Below, piece by piece: positions 48,405-61,024 of a stretch of DNA of 64,000 bases (its first letter is position 1; each line of letters begins with the position of its first letter). A program made the translations under genes and the position numbers. Under the pieces are notes generated by a model. It was given only the letters and a program-made list of their open reading frames with translations. It was not told the origin of the DNA and ran no database searches. The stretch comes from Polyodon spathula (Eukaryota > Chordata > Actinopteri > Acipenseriformes > Polyodontidae): contig NC_054537.1 in NCBI RefSeq assembly GCF_017654505.1, positions 74,954,118 through 75,018,117 of the forward strand, read 5' to 3'.

Positions 48405-49250
48405 CTAAAAGCCCTTGCCCTGCTGTAATGCCAATATAATTATGTAATCTCTCCAATAAGATCCATGGTCCACAGTGTCAAAAGCAGCAACAAGATCAAG
48501 CAACACAAAAATAGACACTTGTCCATTATCAGCAAACCGGAGAAGGTCATTACAAACCCTCAAGGCAATCAATTTAGCAAGAAAAGTGATATTACAAATA
48601 GGCCTATTATTTCCAAGTTCACATGGGGACAAGTTATGTTTCTTCAGAAGCTCTTTCACTTCAGCCAATTTTAAATTAAGGGGAACCCTTCCAGAGTCAG
48701 AGGAGTTACAAGTTAAAATAGAACCCAAAACAAAAAGACTCCCTAATAAGCCAGGACCTAAACTACATGTTTTAGGATTAAATTTAATTATCAAAGCTTT
48801 AAGCTGTGCCTCAGTTATCACTGTAAATTCCTTAAAACTGGCAGTTGAACTAATTTCAATGTAGCAGAAGGCAACTGGGTCCTAATCACTTCAATTTTAT
48901 CAGTGAACATTTTTAAACATTTCTCACAAATCCGTTAGTTGTTTTAGGTTAAGAGTTTATCAACAATATTAAACAGTGCAGCTGATCGATTTTTACAAGT
49001 AATATAATATTAGAAACATAAGACAATTAAGCAGCATTCAAGGCTAATTTGTATGGTTTCGTATGTGACAGATGCACTCCATTTCTGTTCTAGACTGTGA
49101 CCTTCAATCTTAAAATCCTTAAGATACTTGGTATACCAGGAGGAAAAGCATTTCTAATGGATAGAATGAGTGCAGAGTGGTGCTACCTTATCACTAATAC
49201 TGGAAAGGGTAGAGTTATACAAAGCAACTGTCTAATTAGATAATTTCCAC
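48405..49250 (-). pseudogene. L2-like LINE reverse transcriptase fragment
   Basis: The longest piece (48821-48405) reads, with deletions, as the fingers-palm region of an L2-group RT: the N-terminal PKTCSLGPG..LLGSL block, then CELGNNRPI, an ITFLAKLI stretch, and FVLLDLVAAFDTVDH, which carries the motif-A aspartate. The frame then leaves the RT. Upstream on the minus strand (to ~49250) the text looks like decayed linker between endonuclease and RT. No YxDD box or 3' tail remains, so it is an internal fragment. Confidence 0.7.
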
Positions 49251-49879
49251 AGTCCAACTGTGGTTGTGGGCAGGGATGGATTTAACCCCTGTCAAACTTA
49301 CATTCACAAACAATCACACAAAAAAACTATTTATACACGTAGGGCTTCTGCCCTGCCACAGTTCTTTAAACCAGTGTAGGCTTTTACAAGGAAGTAAAGA
49401 ACACTGTGTACACAGTATGTAAACATGTACTAAGATTGGAAAAAATAGGAGTCTGTCAATCACACTGAATAAACACAAAACTGTCCTAAGATTATTTGTT
49501 TCACTGTATAAGAGGTTGAACAAGCAATTAGCAACTGTGATATTTAACACGCACTTAATGTGTAAATGGGCTGTCATCCACATGACTGATACATTTTGTA
49601 TGCAAATGCATCTGTTTCATGTATTCCATTGTATATGGAGGCTGCATCTCCCTGTTGCAAGTACACTTCTGTCATGGTGGAATTGTGGATTTTGTGATGG
49701 CCCATAATCCCTTTTGCCTAGTGGGGTTCTGGTGTAAATAAAAGCTTCAGTGAAGTGATGAATTGGTCTCTAAAATGGTGAGTTGTATGAAATAGCTGAT
49801 GTCGATGATATTGCTCTAAAAAAAAAAACAGAAGACATTAAGGAGAAGTGTGGAACTATGAAAAAGTCCATACAGACAC
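49251..49879. other. Intergenic DNA
   Basis: Nothing recognised. Confidence 0.5.
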
Positions 49880-50040
49880 GCCCTTATTTTATTCTTCACC
49901 ATTTATAACACTATCATCGGGAGCCACAGTTAAAATACTGTACTATTTTTGTTCTGCCTTATAACGAGAATGAAAGTTCTAGTGGAATGGCATTCTGTGG
50001 GAGCCACAGTATTATACTTTTTTTTTTTGTTCAACCCCAA
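49880..50040. mobile_element. Tigger/pogo-like terminal fragment
   Basis: CTGCCTTATAACGAG (49954-49968) and two GGGAGCCACAGT words (49920, 50001) resemble parts of the Tigger-like element at 56412-57172. No coding part. Confidence 0.4.
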
Positions 50041-50379
50041 TATATGTGCTTCTCAATGAATTATTAACATTCTTCTGGTGAATGACGTCCTTCCTAAATA
50101 TCTTCTTGAGATCTGAAAGACTATAGGTGTAAGTCTTGAAGACTTCTTCCTGACTTCTGTTTCCACATTATGTTTCATATTTCCTCCACCTCCCTCCACT
50201 GCTGCAGTAATCAATTCTACTTCTAGTTCTGTTTCTTAATTTGACTGACTTTTTATAGCTCCTTGCTTTATCAAATCCCCCTGTTTATGGCATTAGGGCA
50301 GAGGGTTAAAACATTAGATGCAAAGTTCCTAAACTGAAGTTAAAGGCTAAGAGATTAAAGTTTAATTGCCTGCTAACAT

Positions 50380-51060
50380 ACACTCCGCTGCATAAAGGCA
50401 GAGATGGAGTCTCAGATGTTTAAAATAGTATATTCTGAATCTTACTTCAGCTCCCCCCTCCGTTCTGTCAGATTTTGGTAGCAGCTGGCCCAGATGGAAT
50501 GCTAGCCCACAGACCTGGTGCCTGTCACTGCTCCTCATCACATGCCTGGTAATTAAACTCTGACTGATTTATTGACTGACACCAACAAATCCCAACCCAG
50601 TTTTTTTATGACATTCATGCTTCCCTAGGCTAAATATGCTCAAACAACAGCCTTGAAAAAAGAAGAAGAAAAAAACACAAAGTCTGGCACCAGAAGCCGG
50701 CATAGGAAACACATTTTTTTTTTTTCTTAACAAAAGCTACAAAAATGTTTAAATAAAAAAACAACCAGACCCCCAAAACACACAGCAGAAAATTTACATG
50801 CAAGAAAATAGAACAGTAAATACTGTCTTATAGCTTTAAAGATTCATTTGAACTGCCTCACATACAAAGAGGAGCTCTGAAGGGGGAAACAAAATAGGCT
50901 TGCAGCAAATATTACAGTCAAGTTTCAATTTTACCTAATGGAAGGCTGTGTTATTAAAAGTCATGACTGAAATTGCATGACAGGTGTCAATATTCTCCAC
51001 CCTGACAGATGTGTCAGTTTGTGAATGCCATTTTCTTGTCAGCAGTCCTTAGATGGAGTT
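50380..51060. other. Possible conserved non-coding element
   Basis: A stretch of balanced, non-repetitive sequence amid AT-rich DNA. It contains palindromic TGACAGGTGTCA (50978-50989) and TGACAGATGTGTCA (51003-51016). TGACAG is the core bound by TALE homeodomain proteins such as MEIS and TGIF. No coding potential. Conservation cannot be judged here. Confidence 0.3.
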
Positions 51061-51399
51061 GCTCCGATCACCATTTGTCTCTCTTCCAGCTAGATCACAC
51101 ATGTCCGCTGTTTGCCTCCAAGCTGCGCTGCATGTTTGTTGTGTGAAATCTGCACAACGAGACTTATTAAAAGACAGTCCATTATTTCTGTTTAGAGCAT
51201 TTCCCAAACAAGCGGAGCGTGCCGAGGTAATTAAAAAAAAAAAAAAAAAGTACAGTGGGTCATCTGTAGGCCATACACAGCTCTATTTGAAATGCATAAC
51301 AAAGCAGTTTCCATAATGAGGGTGATTGGAGTGACACTTAAAATGACAGCTCTCACATGGAGATGACAGTGATGGTGCTTCAGCATAAGGTGGAGTTTT

Positions 51400-51400
<1 letters not shown>
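51061..51400. other. Intergenic DNA
   Basis: Nothing recognised apart from an A-run at 51232-51249. Confidence 0.5.

Positions 51401-51458
<58 letters not shown>
51401..51458. repeat. (TG)n microsatellite
   Basis: About 29 uninterrupted TG units. Confidence 0.97.
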
Positions 51459-51461
<3 letters not shown>

Positions 51462-51867
51462 TATTGCTGTTGTTGCTGGACATTTTAGATCACTTCTCAA
51501 GTGAATGTGACTGAGAAGTAAATATCAAACTGGCATCTGCTTGTTAGTCAGGGAAGAATAGTGTATTTAGTTAGTGTAACTTAATCTAGTGCTTCACATC
51601 AAAACCTACAAAAGCACTGAAGTCCTAGACCTTCACCAAAGCATACTGGCCTCAAATAAGTACAGCAAGCATTTAGCCCAGGGTGGTCAAATCTGGCAGC
51701 AAAATTCCATTCCAGTCATGATGCTTGTTCTAGCTTGTCTCTATTAATTCAATTTCAGTTTACATTGCATTGTAGTGTATGTGGTAATAAGTAATAATAT
51801 ACAGTATGTGCAACTTTGTATGGAATGAATGGAAAACCTATACACCTTATCCTAAAGTTAATACAAC

Positions 51868-51870
<3 letters not shown>

Positions 51871-51941
<71 letters not shown>
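51871..51941. repeat. (TA)n microsatellite
   Basis: About 35 TA units, ending at the start of a Tigger-like segment. Confidence 0.97.
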
Positions 51942-51946
<5 letters not shown>

Positions 51947-52285
51947 CCCCCGTTATCGCCCCCCCTTTATAATGCCACCCTTGCTTACCGCCAGCTATTC
52001 TTTCTGAACAGATATTGTATCTACCAATACAATACAGCTATTTTTCCCATTATATCGCCACTTTGCTGTCTGCCAACCCCCAACTTTCCAAGCCAAGCAA
52101 AAGTACATAAGCATTGCAATTTACCTTAATTTATCATGACCAATATTAAAATGCAGAGATTATACAGTTAACCTTGCACATACATAATTACAAAACTGCA
52201 AAACAAAAATAAAGTACAAAATGGCAACTTTATCTTGGTTGCATTTTACACCAGAGCAAAAGAAACATATATGCATATATGCATC

Positions 52286-52318
<33 letters not shown>

Positions 52319-52740
52319 CATCACAAATGTTTTCTCCAAAGTAGCCTAACTGTTAAATGCTTAAATGTTAAATATTGACAGCTGTGATCCTGAAGACATA
52401 TAGCAATTAATATATGTAAGGTTTCGGGTCAATTATTTTCATCTGAAATATTGACACAGTCTAAATGCCGGTAAGTGACTTTTATAAACCACTGTAAAAA
52501 AAAAAAAAATATGTACAGTAAAAGGTTTGTTACGTGCAGGTTTGACATAAATTAAGCCTAACGTTTAAAATCTTAGTAGTTTTTTTTTTTTATGTACATA
52601 TTATGTACATGTTTTTCTTTCTGTTTGAACTACTGTACTTAAATGGCAATGCTGTATAGGCTACTTAATGCACGATTGAGTATAATGTAGAAGGATTTTT
52701 TTTTTAACCCTCACTATAATGCCACCCTCTACTATATATA
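51942..52740. mobile_element. Possible Tigger/pogo-like non-autonomous element
   Basis: AGTACTCCCCCGTTATCGCC at 51942 looks like a Tigger-type terminus, and ATAATGCCACCCT occurs at 51970 and, in the same orientation, at 52717. The two ends are direct, not inverted, so identity is uncertain. The interior is A-rich with no frame. Confidence 0.35.
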
Positions 52741-55700
52741 TTTACCAGTAGTAGATACCAAGATACCATCCTATCAGTACCTACAACCAATATGCTGCCA
52801 GTCCTGTCACAAAAACTGTTTGCCCAGACTGTCACTGAGATTCAAGAAAAGCCCAATTGCTGGTGGAGCACAAGGGAATCAAACACTATTCATTCTACTT
52901 AAGATCACCATCCTGATCATCCACGTGCCCTGTGGCCACAGTTCTAGTCCCCACATTCTTTTTAGTCTATGGAAAAGATATACCTCTTCTATTGACCATT
53001 TGGAAAGATAATTTTGTCTGTCATAGTCAGCATAAATACTCACTGTTAAATGCATTTATCTTGTGTATTTTCTTCAGTTGTTGTGGTTGCTGGTACAGTG
53101 AGAACAGTCATGAGAACAGCCATGCATGGAAAGCAGAAAAGTCTGCATTACTTCTTCTTGTAGTGAAAGGTTTATTGTGGTGCTGGACAAGCTCAGAAAC
53201 AATTTTGTGCTGTGTGAATGTGTCCTGTAAGAAATTCTGAGCCCAGTCATAGGCAACTTAAAACCTGCATTTTCTCTTTAAATACAGCTGTATTGATGTT
53301 ATCACCTCAGCATATACACTTTATAAGAAACTGTTCAGAAGGGCTTTGAGTTGACAGCAATTGTCTGCACATGATATTCCCAAAGTTTTCCAAATGGAAG
53401 GCTTCACGCATTGCACAAGAACATTTGACAGAGGTGATAATGATGTGCTAATGTGCTTGGCAGTGAAAAAAAAAAAAACCTGACTGTCAGCATTTAATTT
53501 AAATTGCAGTTTTAAAATCTTGACATTCTGGAACACTCTCAAACACAACATTGCGAACTGTAAGCTCTCAAAAGTAGTCGACAGATCTGTAAAATTATTT
53601 CTAAAAAGTTGGGGAAATCATTCTCAAATACTCAATTAAGGTTCTTCCTAGACTCTGTGTGAGAAGCATTGTACACCTCTTTCTATCATAGCAGGTGAGT
53701 CTAATAATAACCTAACCAGAATTGCTATTGTGAATGAGCACACCTTCAATAACTTCCAATAGTCACACCTGGTTGGTACATGGGGTCTATAAAGAACCCT
53801 GCTCCTAACTGTACAATATTATTTTTGTGTATTATGTAAGACAGCCCATATTGTGATATGATATCATAATAATCTATAAACACTCAATTAGACAAAGGTT
53901 TTAGTTTATGTCTTCTTTGTGAAACACGGGTGGGTAACATTGGCTTTTGCAGTTCATTCTATCAGTGTTTACATGCACACACAAAATCTGGAGGTTTTTT
54001 TTTTCTGAAATCTTTGTTGTTTTCTAAAAAGTAATTCCAGCTAGAATATTCCAAATTGATGAAATACTGTTGTGCAGTACAATCAGAATTGTATGTGCTC
54101 ACATACAAAGTGTGTAGAGACAAGAAACGAAAGTTGTGTAAAAATTATTTTCTGATCAATATTTTGGTTTCCTGCATACCCCTTGTAATAATTGTTCAAG
54201 CTCTGACTTTTTGGAAAACCTGAACTCATGTATCCGCACTGTATAGTCCCCAGCCATGGAGTCTTAGGAGAACAGTGGAAACATCTGCCTGCTCTACTTA
54301 CTGTATGTGTTTCAAGCATTCCAAATCAGAAATTCCAGATCTAAGAACATACACGGAAAAGGAAACAGTATTTTAATTCTTTAAAGTAAGGTTTTAAAGT
54401 CCATCCTTGTTTAATTTAACATATAATTTCTAATACTGACTCTATGCAATTCACATTAAAATCAGGACTAACTATAGCAGATTTCAATAAAGCACCACTG
54501 TAGGAAATTGTAGAATCTACCCACACCTGGTGTACTCCATAAAGACTCCATGTTATGAAATACACAGGTATGGCATATTAAGGCCGGAACACACCATTTT
54601 TTGTAGGGATTTTGAAGAAAATAAGTTGTATGACACGAAATTTGGATATTGCCTTTTGGATTAGCCTCAAGACCCACTGAGGCTATATACAAAGCCCACC
54701 TTAAATCTGTTTGTTGCAGGTTAAGAAATTGCATATTTGCATAACAATAGGTGATTTACTTTCTATTTATGTTGATCATGAATAATGTGGAATTAGTCGT
54801 ACTATGAAAAATCTGCTCAGTTAAAAATAATTAATTGTATTGATAAGCAATAGAATTTTTCAGTTTGCACAAAAAGTATGCAGTTATAAAATGATTCCTG
54901 TGCTGGCATTAATGTACTAGCAGTCACTTTCTATCATCAGAAAAACTAAACCAGTCTTGCTCCACATGAATCTAAGAAGGTAGCTTATATTGCAAGGAAT
55001 CCTAGTAAAAAGATTTGTTAGCAGAGTACTGGGAGGGAGACATTGGTGACTGTATTGCCTAGATGTTATTTCAAATAAAAAACTAATGAAGTTTTCATTT
55101 AAAAAAAAAAACAGCATTTCATCATGTATCCAATATATTGTTATATTTCCAAACCAATCCATAGGATGTACATTGTTAGATTATCACAGATACCGAGAAG
55201 ACAATATACAAATACCAGGAACCCTTTCACAACATACACTGACAACGAATTCCAAATTAGGCTCTGTTTGTCAAAGGTTAGCACTCTACCAAGACAATAA
55301 TTTTGTTGTGCTAGTGTTCCCAGATAGTTTTCCAGACATTGCTGCTACACTGTTTAAACATATAAAATATAGTAATTTAAACGCAATATTAAATGTTAGG
55401 TTTTAGGTTTCATATAAGACATATTCAGTATTACAAAGATATAATGCATCTACTGTGTAATTTAAATCACAAGGACAGTTTTATTTGCTGCATTAGTCTT
55501 AAATAGAGCTGGTTAGAACGGGTCTAAATAAACCACTAAATGGGTTTAAGTGTTTGGTATGTTGGAATACAGTTTAATTTAAACCAATTTAATGGTTAAA
55601 CTGGGGTTGAACCAGATCCGAACTTAGTACCAAGATAATGGTCTAAGTATGTGGTACATTGAAATGCACCCCTCGATGATCAGCTTTTACAATTCGTTGT

Positions 55701-56411
55701 CTGGGTAGATTGGACGATTTTAGTCCTCTGGCTTATGGCCTTGCAGCAGACCCAAGGTGTGGAGCTAACACCTTTTTCTTGTGCGACACTGCCAGGATGC
55801 GTCCAGCAGCCGGTCAAGGTAGAGCAGCCGTCCAATCATTGTCTGCAATTCCCTGTAAACAAACTCGACTAGCAGTGTGTCACTGGTGGAGCATCTGGCC
55901 CTCTAATAACTATTTACAAACATAAACCCAAACCCAAACCCCCCAGAGAAAAATAAGCAAGTTAAAAACAATTTTTTTCTCATGTCAACTTTATATGCAC
56001 TTTCCAAACATCTCCATCGAAAGCAAGTCCAGTGTATAATTTTATATTGTACAATAGTGTTGTTTTTTTTTTTTAAATTGTAATCTGGCCTTTGCAATTG
56101 TTTGGCCTGTGCTTTACATTAGTTTGGGTAATCTATATGCACAGTGCTTTGAGGTGTCTCTATTCTTGCAATATTTGTTTCTGGTTTTGTTACAGAGTGA
56201 AAGGCTTTGTGAATTTTCCCCTAAAATCCAAAAGCTTAATTTAGTAAATCTTACCTGGAAATGTGGGGCTACCTTATATTTGATTTATCCTAAAACTCGC
56301 TATTTGTCACAGATTATGTGTTTCCTCATCAATTGCAGCAACCAGAACAACTACAAACTTAATACGTTTCCAATAATATGATACAAAGATATATTTCTGC
56401 AAAAGATAATA
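52741..56411. other. Intergenic DNA, nothing recognised
   Basis: Several frames of 60-106 codons exist but none has a domain, codon pattern or splice context that supports a gene. Confidence 0.5.
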
Positions 56412-56545
56412 CAGTTGTAACACATTATAATGCAGTTGTTGGGGTCCATAATTAGCAGACCGCATTATTTGTGTTTCGCCTTATAACGACTATTGTCATT
56501 TTTGTTCTTGAAATGATTTACAGTGCCCACAAGCCAAATTAATAG

Positions 56546-56799
56546 TGTAGCGTATGGTGGAAAATGAAGGAAGGAGACACACACAATTTGCAGGTACTCA
56601 ATTCCACAGTTTATTGGGACGATTATTCCCGGCCCCTGTTAGCCTGGACCACACCAAAAACAACAAAGTCTTGCACTCTCACAGCAGTACATTCACACAA
56701 CAGCTTGTCTCACTCGTCTCTGTCTGCGCTGTCGTGGGCATCCCCATATTTGCTTTAATGTCCCTGCCTCCCTGTTGACGTTCCTGCAGAAACCAAACA
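56546..56799 (-). mobile_element. Short LTR-like insertion (254 bp) nested in the Tigger relic
   Basis: On the minus strand it begins TGTTTGGTTTCTGC and ends CCATACGCTACA (TG...CA), with CCCAATAAACTG about 75 bases from the end. Flanks are AATAG (56541-56545) and AATAA (56800-56804), 4 of 5 matching. It looks like a small solo LTR or a TRIM-type LTR. Confidence 0.55.
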
Positions 56800-56879
56800 A
56801 ATAATGCAGTGTAATTCACTGTCTTTAAAGCAGCATATTTTTTTTTTCCAAGATCAGCCCACTTTGGAGTCAATCTTAT

Positions 56880-57032
56880 CAAGAAAACCTATTTTAGCCA
56901 TCCATGCAATGTAGATTCTGTAACATTTATATCTTTTGAAACTGCTACTTGAGTTTCACCTTTTCTTACTTTGTACACTGCATCAAGCTTCATTTTAACA
57001 GAGAAAATTTTTCATTTTTTACTGTCTGCCAT
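56880..57032 (-). pseudogene. Tigger/pogo transposase N-terminal helix-turn-helix fragment
   Basis: From ATG at 57032 the minus strand reads MADSKK, a stop, then in another phase KMKLDAVYKVRKGETQVAV and DINVTESTLHGWLK. This is the first (psq-type) helix-turn-helix of pogo/Tigger transposases, which binds the terminal repeats. The second DNA-binding domain and the DDE domain are missing. Confidence 0.7.
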
Positions 57033-57189
57033 GGTTTGTACTGTATATCCGGAACATTCACCCAACATTTATGAGTGAAATTGCATTATGGGGGAAATGG
57101 GAGCCATGACCTTAACATGTTATAACCACTTCCGCACTATTACAGTTATAACAGGGTAGCACTTTATTTACAAAATTAATTTACTAGCT

Positions 57190-60100
57190 TTTAAAGTCTT
57201 TCAAAAGTCTAGGATTGTCTTGTCACGATAGTGGTGACATGACACATTCTTTAACTATTTTAAAGCAGCTGTTTATCGCTACATTTCTGTTTATTTCTGT
57301 TTGCGTATGTTTCCATTTTGGGCGTGCTTTTATACTGAAGTGTGTATCTTTTTCAAAAGCTTCCTTTTATGAAAGACCATGAACCACCATTACTGAAAGA
57401 GACACTCCTGATGTTTAACACAGTAAGGCTTCAATCTAGAACCCCAATTAGCTTCTGATTAGTTGGCCTGGACCCCCTGCTCTCTTTTTCTTAACCATTT
57501 TTTGTTTATCTGCCCTGTTTTTATCACTAATCCAGCACCCCTTTCCATTCACTTTGTAGGGGTGCCAGAATGCTCCCAGAATTATCTGACTCACCTAACC
57601 CCACCACAACCCTTCCAGCTCTGTATTGTTGTTTTTTTTTATTTCCTTTTTATCTGCACAGTGCTGTTTTTCCCAGGCTCCGTGCTGGCCTTCAAAGAGG
57701 ACAGTATGTGTTGCATAGCAGCTGCAAAAGGCCTCACAAACGCTGGCTGACGAGAAGTGACAGCTCTGTATATCTCTCACTAGCACTGACAGCTGACAGA
57801 TGGATACCACTCACACACAGAAAAAAAAGCCCCCAGGATGATTCACCAACATTACTCTCTGTTCATGGGGGCCACATTTGATTGAGTGCTGCTCAGAATA
57901 ATAAACCCTCCTCGATCCAATGCAGTGCCAGCAAGTTCCCTCACAGTGTCCTTTTTTTGTTGTTGTGTTTCTATGCTTCTTTATATAGAAAGACTAGAAA
58001 GACTCACACACACTAAAACCAGGATTTACTCGCTTTTAGATGCTTGAAAGAAGACTTTTGTTTCTCCACTTTGACAATCAAACTTTCATTGTCTCTTGTA
58101 GTCTACCCTGATATGAACAATGATTTTGTGTTATACATAAATAAAGGGTTTCAACCTTATATGTACATTATATTAATATTAATTGACAATACATTTAAAA
58201 TAAATAATATAATAGTATTACTTATATTAAAACATGTATGGTTAAATAATAATTCCCAGTGTTGCTACATATGTGAATTTAAATCTGGAAGTCTAACATT
58301 TAGATTTGAATGATCTGTGTATATTTATATAATATCTAAGTAAAACTAAAGAAACGTCTTTTTCTTGTAGTCAAAGGCATTTCTATTTTATATTCTATTT
58401 GTGTTTTGAAAAAAAAAACATAATTATATACTTTGGTAAAACATAATTATATACTTTGGTAAAACATAATTATATACTTTGGTGGTGGTTATGTAATATC
58501 ATTTTATGTTTCAATTAACATATCGCTAAAAGTGTGTTTTTATTTGATCTACATTGTTGTTATTTCTACATACTCTAGATTATTATTACTATTTCAGAAT
58601 GGGAAGCATATTAACAGTGTAATCTTGCATATCTGTGCAATATTTAATATTTTACTTGTTAGAATTAGAAGTTACATGCCATTTACAGCCTGTGGATATG
58701 ACCGTGTTTGAATGGCTGTGTAACACTCTACACCATTAGTTCTATTAATAAGGATGAAGTGCAGCATTTCAGAACTGCCTTTGAGAACTTCATATAAGGT
58801 TCCAATACTATTCACTTCAAGGTCTGTTGTTAAGCCATAAAGGTGAGCGTCATTTCGTGACCATGGACAGTGATGTGCTTCAATCATGAAGTACACAATT
58901 AAAGGAATATGGTACTTTGTTGTTCTTTTTTTATGAGAATTAAACTACTGGAAAAAGAAACTCTCATTTTTATTATGTCAGTTATCAACTTGCATCAAAT
59001 ATAAAATAGTGTTGTAAAATAGTGTGTTACAAAAGTATTATTACCTCCATTATTGTTAAAATATTTGAATTTTAGGGGGTTTATTTAAAAGGTGTAAGGT
59101 CAAACAGGTAGTAGCAGGCATACACCACTATCTGCCATTGGGGCAAGAAGCTTTCAAGGGCAGAGGAACCTTGTATCACTATTTTGAGAAAAGTAAACAG
59201 AAAAAGTACTGATTTATGTAGATGTCATTATATTTTACTGTTAAAATTATACTGCCGTTCCCAGGATGACTCATATGTTGTCAGAAGTTGTCTGTCAATT
59301 GCTATATAGCAACAGCAGAGGTTGTTTACAAAAAGGAAGAGCCAATTTGAGTCATTCAACATCCATCTACTGATTTTGTTAACAACAAAAAGCATTATTT
59401 TCAGATCAGTCACATTTAAAGTAAGGGTTGTACTTTTTTTTTTGCTTAAAGCAGAACCCTAGTCAGTCTTTCTTCAGGAACCTGTAGGGATTTGTTCTGG
59501 TTGGGGATGCTGTCTTACTGTACAAGAGAAGCTGCAGCTAAAGCGCTGCCAGAGAAGAGATGATTTTCAAACTGCTCCATTTTCTGTCCTCTAGGAGGTC
59601 TAGTCTGTGGACGAATGCCAACGCATTTCCCCCCGGGCCAGTGAGTCTGTTTAGTGGTTTCTTTTTAAACAGATACAGCTTTGCCGGATTAGCAGGCAGG
59701 AGATAAAGAATATCTTCTGCTTTGAGGCTGGATTTCTGTAGAACTAGCAAAACTTCTCCATTGCCCCTAATTTACTATTGGGTTGGAACAAATTACATTT
59801 TACTCCTATGCAAGTGAATAAGAGCAGGACAATACTAGCTCAGCTTATTCTATATGGTGTCGATGGAGTTACCTAATTACAGCTTACAAAACAACATTTT
59901 CTCATACAATAAACAAATTACTCACTGCACAAAATAACACTGCACAGAATTAATGTTTCTATTTTGAAGCTGTAAACATTTTTCTGGAGTTTTCTGATGG
60001 CTTCCCATGCCTAGATATTGCAGATGTACATTAACTTGTTCTAGATACCAGGCTCAAATTCCACCAAGATTTGTCTAACATATAACTAATACAACTCATA

Positions 60101-60785
60101 GCTCTTATATACAGTGTGTACATCAATTCCACCTACTGAACATTAAATACATAGATACTCACTGTGGATCATAAGCCAAACCAAGTAACTGAATAAATTG
60201 GTCATATTTAATTTCTAAATGTGAGCCACCACGTGAATTAGACATCATTTTCCATTTAATATTGTATTGAATTAACCTGTACAATACTGTGATTTATCTT
60301 ACGTGACTGTTGACAGTTGCTGTAGCACTTACTTTTTTTTCTTTTTTTCAGGGGAATACTCTCTTCACTGAAAAAGTTGGTGCCATACCAGTTTCCTGGA
60401 ATTTCATCCCCAAATATATGAAATTAAAATGGGTGGAGTATATGAAATTAAAATGGGTGGCAGTGATTTTATAATAAAATGGCAGTTTGTCATGGAATTT
60501 TGTGATGGAATTTAGAATGTAGTGGTACATATTGATTTATACAGTGTGAAGCGGCTCATGTTTGAATTCTAATACAATAAATAAGTGTTTAATCTGTTTT
60601 CTCCCCATCTTACGTTACTTGACAGGGAGTTGTTAATGTGCACATGTTCTCTCACTGATTTTATCTGGTCTTGATATGCTGCATGAACCTAGTTAGTAAT
60701 TTAAATACAATTAAAAATACAATTGTTTTATTGACAAGCTGATATCATTTTTTTCTTTCTTTTAGGTAATAAACATATTTTTTTA
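57190..60785. other. Intergenic DNA with a 3 x 23-bp tandem repeat
   Basis: 58415-58483 holds three copies of a 23-bp unit around CATAATTATATACTTTGG. Bases 57740-57880 contain four TGACAG-type words (for example GACAGCTGACAGATGG). No gene recognised. Confidence 0.5.
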
Positions 60786-61024
60786 GGAGCCTGTGTGGTC
60801 TGTTGATTAAAGCAAATGGGCTTGTAACCAGGAGGTCCCTAGATCAAATCCCGGCTCAGCCACTGACACATTGTGAGACCCTGAGCAAGCCACTTAACAT
60901 ACTTGTGCTCTGTCTTTCAGGTGAGATGTTGTTGTAAGTGACTCTGCAGCTGATGCATGGCTCACACACCCTGGTCTCTGTAAGTCACCTTGGATAAAAG
61001 CATCTGCCAAATAAACAAATAACA
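60786..61024 (+). mobile_element. tRNA-derived SINE, nearly complete
   Basis: A tRNA-like head has an A-box-like TGGTCTGTTGATTAAAGC (60796-60813) and a B-box-like AGATCAAATCC (60841-60851), the internal promoter for RNA polymerase III. A body follows (GTGAGACCCTGAGCAAGCCACTTAAC), then the tail CCTTGGATAAAAGCATCTGCC and AAATAAACAAATAA. The tail is shared with many fish SINEs and probably lets an L2-like LINE reverse-transcribe it. Relics of the same family are at 12263-12450 and 26372-26545. Confidence 0.8.

Larger units (their letters stand above)
56412..57172 (-). mobile_element. Tigger/pogo-like DNA transposon relic, with a nested LTR
   Basis: The left end has CAGTTGTAACACATTATAAT followed by GTTGGGGTCCATAATTAGC and CGCCTTATAACGAC. 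The right end, reverse-complemented, has GTGCTACCCTGTTATAAC. These are typical Tigger terminal words. A transposase N-terminus is read on the minus strand next to the right end. A 254-bp LTR-like segment (56546-56799) interrupts the element. Confidence 0.65.

Noticed and set aside
51942..52740. Tigger ends as a terminal inverted pair
   Set aside because: The ATAATGCCACCCT words are in the same orientation, so a proper inverted pair could not be shown; kept only as a weak feature.
57463..57881. Overlapping frames of 95 and 103 codons
   Set aside because: No domain, no partner exons, and composition like the surrounding non-coding DNA.
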